This document shows positions 60,464 through 64,000 of a stretch of DNA of 64,000 nucleotides, piece by piece. Each line of letters starts with the position of its first letter. Position 1 is the stretch's first letter. The stretch comes from Thermoanaerobacterium sp. RBIITD (GTDB lineage Bacteria > Bacillota > Thermoanaerobacteria > Thermoanaerobacterales > Thermoanaerobacteraceae). The stretch spans positions 1,749,411 through 1,813,410 of the forward strand of contig NZ_LT906662.1 in NCBI RefSeq assembly GCF_900205865.1, written 5' to 3'. Under the pieces are notes generated by a model. The model did no database searches, was not told where the DNA came from, and saw nothing but the letters and a program-made list of their open reading frames with translations. Both the position numbers and the translations under genes were made by a program.

Positions 60464-61258
60464 ATGTCTAAAATATTCATATTGCCATATAAAGGTGAAA
60501 TAATAAGCGAAATACGTCCAGCTTATTTTTTAAAGGCTTTCGGAAAGGAACCGTTACCAATGCGAATATTTTCTTTTGGCAAATGTAATTTTAACTGCGA
60601 GTATTGCAAAAGAGGAGGGCAATGGAAAAATGAAGATGGCAGCATTTTATATGCTGTACAAGTAGAAGAAAATATCCTATATAAAAAAATAGACGAAACA
60701 ATAAGTTCACGACAAGTTATAAGATTGTCAGGAGGAGATCCGTGTATGTACAAAAGATTATCATTAGAAATGCTCAAATATGCAAAACAAAAAGGTGGAA
60801 TAACAAGCATAGCACATAATGGATCATCTGTAGAACTAGCAAAAATAATATATCCTTATCTTGATTTTGCATCAATAGACGTAAAAGCATCTAATGCAGC
60901 AAAATTTGCAGAGCTTACAGGTCTAACCAAAAGCAAATCAGAAAAAATGCTAAATAATTCATATAAGGTCCAAAAAATACTATCAGAAAATGGAGTATTG
61001 GTAGATATAAGAACATGCGTATTCGCTGATACAACAATAGAAGATTTATTGATAATAGGAAAGAGAATACAAGAAAGTGGAAATATTGCAAATAAGTTTT
61101 GGACTATAAGGTTATATGATGAGATTAAAGGGTCAAATAAGAAAACATTAAAAGAAGAAAATACATTAAAAATGTTAGAAATAGTTAAAAAAGAAATACC
61201 AAATTTAAAAATTGGGATAAGAGCAAAATGGGAACCTGAAGGTTTCATATACCTATAA
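60464..61258 (+). CDS. Radical SAM protein, QueE/activating-enzyme-like size
   Basis: 264 residues. The cluster motif is CNFNCEYCK, followed by RLSGGDPCMY (GGE-like motif in the form GGDP). No SPASM or extra Cys clusters are present. Overall size resembles small radical SAM activases and QueE-like proteins. The substrate is not indicated by neighbours. The gene has its own terminator-containing leader. Confidence 0.82.
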   Translation: MSKIFILPYKGEIISEIRPAYFLKAFGKEPLPMRIFSFGKCNFNCEYCKRGGQWKNEDGSILYAVQVEENILYKKIDETISSRQVIRLSGGDPCMYKRLSLEMLKYAKQKGGITSIAHNGSSVELAKIIYPYLDFASIDVKASNAAKFAELTGLTKSKSEKMLNNSYKVQKILSENGVLVDIRTCVFADTTIEDLLIIGKRIQESGNIANKFWTIRLYDEIKGSNKKTLKEENTLKMLEIVKKEIPNLKIGIRAKWEPEGFIYL

Positions 61259-61288
61259 AAAGTTTATCAAATCAATCAAAAAAACAAA

Positions 61289-61344
61289 ACGTACTTTGCA
61301 TGTACGTCAAAACACTTGTAAAAGGCTTAAAATCAGGCTATAAT
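61289..61344 (+). promoter_or_regulatory. HU promoter with upstream inverted repeat
   Basis: TTGTAA (61316-61321), 17-base spacer, TATAAT (61339-61344). Upstream ACGTAC (61289-61294) and GTACGT (61302-61307) form an inverted repeat separated by seven bases, a possible operator. Confidence 0.7.
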
Positions 61345-61379
61345 AAAGCAAGACCAAAAACATTAAGGAGGCGTTTTTT

Positions 61380-61661
61380 ATGAACAAAAGTGAATTAGTC
61401 AGCAAAATAGCCGAAAAATCAGGCTTAACCAAAAAAGATTCTGAAAAGGCATTAGACGCTTTTGTAGAAAGCATTATGGAAGCGTTGCAAAATGGCGACA
61501 AGGTACAACTAGTAGGTTTTGGTACGTTTGAGATCCGTAACAGGGCAAAGAGAAAAGGCAGGAATCCGCAGACAGGAGAAGAAATAACAATACCAGCAAC
61601 AAAAGCACCTGCGTTTAAAGCAGGTACAGAACTAAAAAAAGCAGTGTCAGGAAATAATTAA
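61380..61661 (+). CDS. hup: HU-family DNA-bending protein
   Basis: 93 residues: [41 protein letters not shown] and [18 protein letters not shown] are the hallmark HU segments, including the DNA-intercalating arm with Asn-Pro. Ribosome site AAGGAGG. Probably packs or remodels element DNA. Confidence 0.95.
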   Translation: MNKSELVSKIAEKSGLTKKDSEKALDAFVESIMEALQNGDKVQLVGFGTFEIRNRAKRKGRNPQTGEEITIPATKAPAFKAGTELKKAVSGNN

Positions 61662-61672
61662 GGAGAAGTGGT

Positions 61673-62044
61673 ATGGCAATAAAAAAATTTACAGTCAACA
61701 CAAGGATTGACTATAGCACGTTAATTAAACTGCAAAATCAGTGCCGAGAAATGCACACAACACCATCATCTTTCTTAAGAGATCTTTTAGAAAAATCTGT
61801 AGATGGGGGAAATATATGTACTACTGAAAAAATTTATAAGACTTACAACGAAACTTCAAACATTTTTTATGACAGAAACAATATTTATGTAATAGGCAAT
61901 GTATCTATTGAAGAAGATATAATAAAAGACAAAATTAATAAGTATGTTAATCAACACAATTATGATGTTATTAATGTTATTTATACGGAAAATGCAAATG
62001 TTATAAATATTGAGAGAAAAAACGAGAAAAATAAACAAAATTAA
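61673..62044 (+). CDS. Possible ribbon-helix-helix protein
   Basis: 123 residues. FTVNTRIDYSTLIKLQNQC then REMHTTPSSFLRDLLEKSVD is consistent with a CopG-like N-domain. The rest is Asn/Ile/Tyr-rich and unassigned. It starts 11 bases after hup (AAGGAGAAGTGGT) and is probably co-transcribed. Confidence 0.55.
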   Translation: MAIKKFTVNTRIDYSTLIKLQNQCREMHTTPSSFLRDLLEKSVDGGNICTTEKIYKTYNETSNIFYDRNNIYVIGNVSIEEDIIKDKINKYVNQHNYDVINVIYTENANVINIERKNEKNKQN

Positions 62045-62106
62045 ATATAATATCAAATAATCAATTATAACAATGAATTATTGTGTAAAATCACATATTA
62101 TGAGCG

Positions 62107-62135
62107 TATACAAAGTAAACAATACATGCTATAAT
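62107..62135 (+). promoter_or_regulatory. Promoter of the Y RNA / Ro60 unit
   Basis: TATACA (62107-62112), 17-base spacer, TATAAT (62130-62135); predicted start near 62142. Confidence 0.7.
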
Positions 62136-62152
62136 AAACATGTAAGACAAAG

Positions 62153-62226
62153 ATGAGGCGCATTAAGGGGTTACTTCGTATACTTTTGGATGTATATTAT
62201 TAGTACCTCTTAAAAATTTTCCTCAT
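62153..62226 (+). ncRNA. Short Y-RNA-like module without tRNA-like domain
   Basis: ATGAGG (62153-62158) can pair with CCTCAT (62221-62226), enclosing the stem AAGGGGTTACT / AGTACCTCTT. Its 5' sequence (GAGGCGCATTAAGGGG then TTACTTCG) resembles that of the next module (GAGGCGTTAGGACGGG then ATACTTCG), suggesting a tandem duplicate. An alternative pairing joins 62155-62164 with 62390-62399. Confidence 0.5.
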
Positions 62227-62242
62227 TTGATATTTTACATAT

Positions 62243-62374
62243 GCACGAGGCGTTAGGACGGGATACTTCGCTTGTTAAGCCGGGAATCGCAGGTTCGAAT
62301 CCTGCCCGCAGGAAATCCTGCGGTAGCCAAGAGGTAAGGCACCGTTATGTACCTGTCCGCTTCATTCCTCGTAT
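62243..62374 (+). ncRNA. Y RNA with tRNA-like domain (YrlA type)
   Basis: Base stem CGAGG (62246-62250) with CCTCG (62367-62371), then GGACGGG (62256-62262) with CCTGTCC (62352-62358). The inner part is a permuted tRNA: T-arm GCAGG-TTCGAAT-CCTGC (62289-62305), then a 7-bp acceptor-like stem CCGCAGG / CCTGCGG (62306-62323) closed by the loop AAAT, then TA and D-arm GCC-AAGAGGTAA-GGC (62326-62340). Bacterial YrlA RNAs are known to carry such a closed tRNA mimic and to bind Rsr/Ro60; the Ro60 gene lies directly downstream. Confidence 0.85.
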
Positions 62375-62424
62375 TCCATGTAAAATAGAAATGCGCCTCC
62401 AAAGATAAAAAGGAGGTTATTTTT

Positions 62425-63921
62425 ATGTCAAGAGCAAAAGAATTATTTTCAGTAAAAATGGCAGACACAACAAATAGAGAAGGTTATCCAGCTTATACTA
62501 GATCACTGGAAGAACAATATGTACAGACATTGCTCACAAACACTATCGGAAACACATTTTATGCCGATAGTAATACATTGTTGAGTGAAGCTAATGCATT
62601 GCACGATCAGATGTTAGAAAAAAATCCAAACTTTGTTGCAAAGGCATTAATCTTTGCACGCAACAGAGGATTGATGAGATTGCAGCCTATATTTGGACTT
62701 GCAAAGTTATCTTCTGTATCACCAGAATTGTTTTCGAAGATTTTCACTAATGTAATACTTATTCCTTCTGACTTGCAAGACTTTATGATGATATTAGAAG
62801 GACAAGGCAGAGGACAGGGAGGACGTGCTGTAAAGCGACAAGTATCAAAGTTCCTTAACTCTGTTTCTGAATACTGGGCAATTAAATACAATGGGCATGG
62901 TCGTGGATACAGTCTTGGCGATATTGTAAAGACAGCACATCCAAAGCCTATTTCTGATAAGCAAAAAGCTATATTTGCATATCTTGTCGGCAAGGAATAT
63001 GACAAGATGCAAGTACCGCAAATATCAGCTTATGAAGCTTTAAAGAAAACGACAGATACAAAAGAACAGATCTCTCTTATACAAGAAGGCAGACTTCCAC
63101 ATGAGGTGGTAACAGGTGTTATAAAGCCTGATAAAGAAATCTGGAACGCTATTCTCCATCAAATGCCAATATTTGCTTTGTTGAGAAATTTGAACACGTT
63201 AGACAGAGCAGGAGTACTTGATGAAAACAGAGAATATATAACGTCTGTTCTAAACGATCCAGAAAGACTTGCAAAATCCAAAATATTGCCATTTAGGTTC
63301 GTCACTGCCTTTTATCAGGTGAAAAAGGCATGGATAAAAGACGCATTAAGACAGGCAGTGGAACTCACATTTGATAACTTGCCTGATATTCCTGGGAAAA
63401 CAGCAGTGTTTTTAGACGTGTCAGAATCAATGGATGGTGATTATTTACGAACAGGTTCAGTATTCGCACTTGCTCTTTATAAGAAAACAAATGGCAATGG
63501 CATATTCTGGACGTTTGATACAAGAGTATATGATCCACAACCTTCCATGTACGACTCAATTTTAACGCAAGCTGAAAGGATAGAGGCTAGAGGAGGCACA
63601 GACACAGGTGCACCAGTGGAAAAATTAAGAAAAGATAATGTCTATGTAGATAACATAATAATTATCACAGACGAACAGCAAAACACTGGTTCACCATTCT
63701 ACAAGGAATTAGAAAAGTACCGTCGCTCAATCAATCCAAACACAAAAGCCTTTGTCATAGACATTGCACCATATCGTTCTTCAATGGTTCCGCCAACTGA
63801 CAAAAATACTCATTATATCTACGGTTGGTCTGAAACAGTGCTTGAGTATATTGCAATGTCAATCAAAGGTTATGGTAGCATGATCGAGGATATTGGTCAA
63901 ATAGAAATAGGACAGGCATAA
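62425..63921 (+). CDS. rsr: Ro60/Rsr-like TROVE-vWA RNA-binding protein
   Basis: 498 residues. An N-terminal HEAT-like TROVE ring (~15-330; ALIFARNRGLMRLQPIFGLA, KRQVSKFLNSVSEYWAIKYN) is followed by a C-terminal vWA domain (~335-498) with MIDAS segments DVSESMDG, a Thr in GGTDTG and ITDEQ. Ro60 proteins bind Y RNAs and the ends of misfolded or damaged RNAs. Placement next to a YrlA-type RNA confirms the assignment. AAGGAGG at 62410 is the ribosome site. The stop lies in the loop of its terminator. Ro60 is best known from chromosomes; carriage on a conjugation-type element is notable. Confidence 0.95.
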   Translation: MSRAKELFSVKMADTTNREGYPAYTRSLEEQYVQTLLTNTIGNTFYADSNTLLSEANALHDQMLEKNPNFVAKALIFARNRGLMRLQPIFGLAKLSSVSPELFSKIFTNVILIPSDLQDFMMILEGQGRGQGGRAVKRQVSKFLNSVSEYWAIKYNGHGRGYSLGDIVKTAHPKPISDKQKAIFAYLVGKEYDKMQVPQISAYEALKKTTDTKEQISLIQEGRLPHEVVTGVIKPDKEIWNAILHQMPIFALLRNLNTLDRAGVLDENREYITSVLNDPERLAKSKILPFRFVTAFYQVKKAWIKDALRQAVELTFDNLPDIPGKTAVFLDVSESMDGDYLRTGSVFALALYKKTNGNGIFWTFDTRVYDPQPSMYDSILTQAERIEARGGTDTGAPVEKLRKDNVYVDNIIIITDEQQNTGSPFYKELEKYRRSINPNTKAFVIDIAPYRSSMVPPTDKNTHYIYGWSETVLEYIAMSIKGYGSMIEDIGQIEIGQA

Positions 63922-63940
63922 TACCTGTCCACAATTTTTT
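63910..63940 (+). terminator. Terminator containing the rsr stop codon
   Basis: GGACAGG and CCTGTCC with loop CATAATA, then ACAATTTTTTT. The TAA at 63919-63921 lies in the loop. Confidence 0.75.
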
Positions 63941-63950
63941 TAAAATTGTA

Positions 63951-63978
63951 TTGACAAAAACAAAAAATGTGCTAGAAT
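63951..63978 (+). promoter_or_regulatory. Promoter for a gene beyond the window
   Basis: TTGACA (63951-63956), 16-base spacer, TAGAAT (63973-63978). It lacks the 37-bp inverted repeat of the other TTGACA promoters. Confidence 0.65.
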
Positions 63979-64000
63979 AAAATCAAGTTAAGTTTTTTAG

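Noticed and set aside
62281-62345. Ordinary tRNA gene suggested by the TTCGAAT T-loop
   Set aside because: The T-arm precedes the acceptor and D-arm, and no anticodon arm or CCA end is in the right place; it is the tRNA-like part of a Y RNA.
63951-63978. Fourth member of the operator-bearing TTGACA promoters
   Set aside because: The -35 and -10 are good, but neither half-site of the inverted repeat is present.

Overview
The window is AT-rich DNA (genes full of Lys/Ile/Asn, strong AGGAGG ribosome sites, many TTG and GTG starts) from a low-GC Gram-positive anaerobe, most likely a thermophilic member of the Clostridia. That placement is an inference from gene style, not from a marker gene. It looks like a large plasmid or integrative element rather than ordinary chromosome. 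It carries conjugation genes, two partition systems, its own recA/ssb/HU/RusA-like DNA-processing set, three IS200/IS605-type insertions, and no central metabolism, ribosomal RNA or standard tRNA gene.

Layout. 1-5.4 kb: the end of a type IV secretion operon (VirB4, VirB6/TrbL-like, a VirB1-like cell-wall hydrolase). 5.4-10 kb: small Cys-rich proteins and a traX gene split by an IS605-type element. 10-13 kb: ParB-like protein, an unknown partner and two HicB-like proteins. 13-26 kb: first Tad pilus/secretion block (CpaB, accessory SecA, radical SAM enzyme, a His-Xaa-Asp repeat protein, TadZ, CpaF, TadB, TadC, pseudopilin, copper-amine-oxidase-N-like surface proteins). 26-32.8 kb: a 1375-residue surface protein and a second IS605-type copy. 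32.8-48.2 kb: an array of duplicated Flp-like pilins and a second Tad block with its own CpaF/TadB/TadC, TadE-like proteins, CpaB, two TadZ-like ATPases and a prepilin peptidase. 48-51.3 kb: a C39-like peptidase gene hit by a third, different IS605-type element. 51.4-56.3 kb: SpoVG-like, HD-GYP, double-HTH regulator, SSB, ParM-like actin with six TGTCGACA sites, ParR-like protein, RusA-like protein. 56.3-57.3 kb: purine-rich non-coding DNA with a ~70-bp repeat, next to a replication-relaxation-type protein. 59-64 kb: RecA (minus strand), a small radical SAM protein, HU, and a Ro60 (TROVE-vWA) protein preceded by a Y RNA with a tRNA-like domain.

How it fits together. The element probably spreads by conjugation and builds surface appendages that carry large repeat-rich proteins. 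The strongest candidate for an undescribed system is the translationally coupled pair at 16.6-21.0 kb: a SPASM-type radical SAM enzyme and a 922-residue protein with two His-Xaa-Asp repeat clusters (34 H-x-D by hand count). It sits beside an accessory SecA and Tad genes, and its C-terminal module is shared with another large surface protein 20 kb away. Other unusual signals are a 37-bp operator-like element centred on three promoters, paired TGTCGACA sites at ~56-bp spacing, a pilin copy whose start codon has become ATA, and competing RNA pairings in the Y RNA leader of the Ro60 gene.
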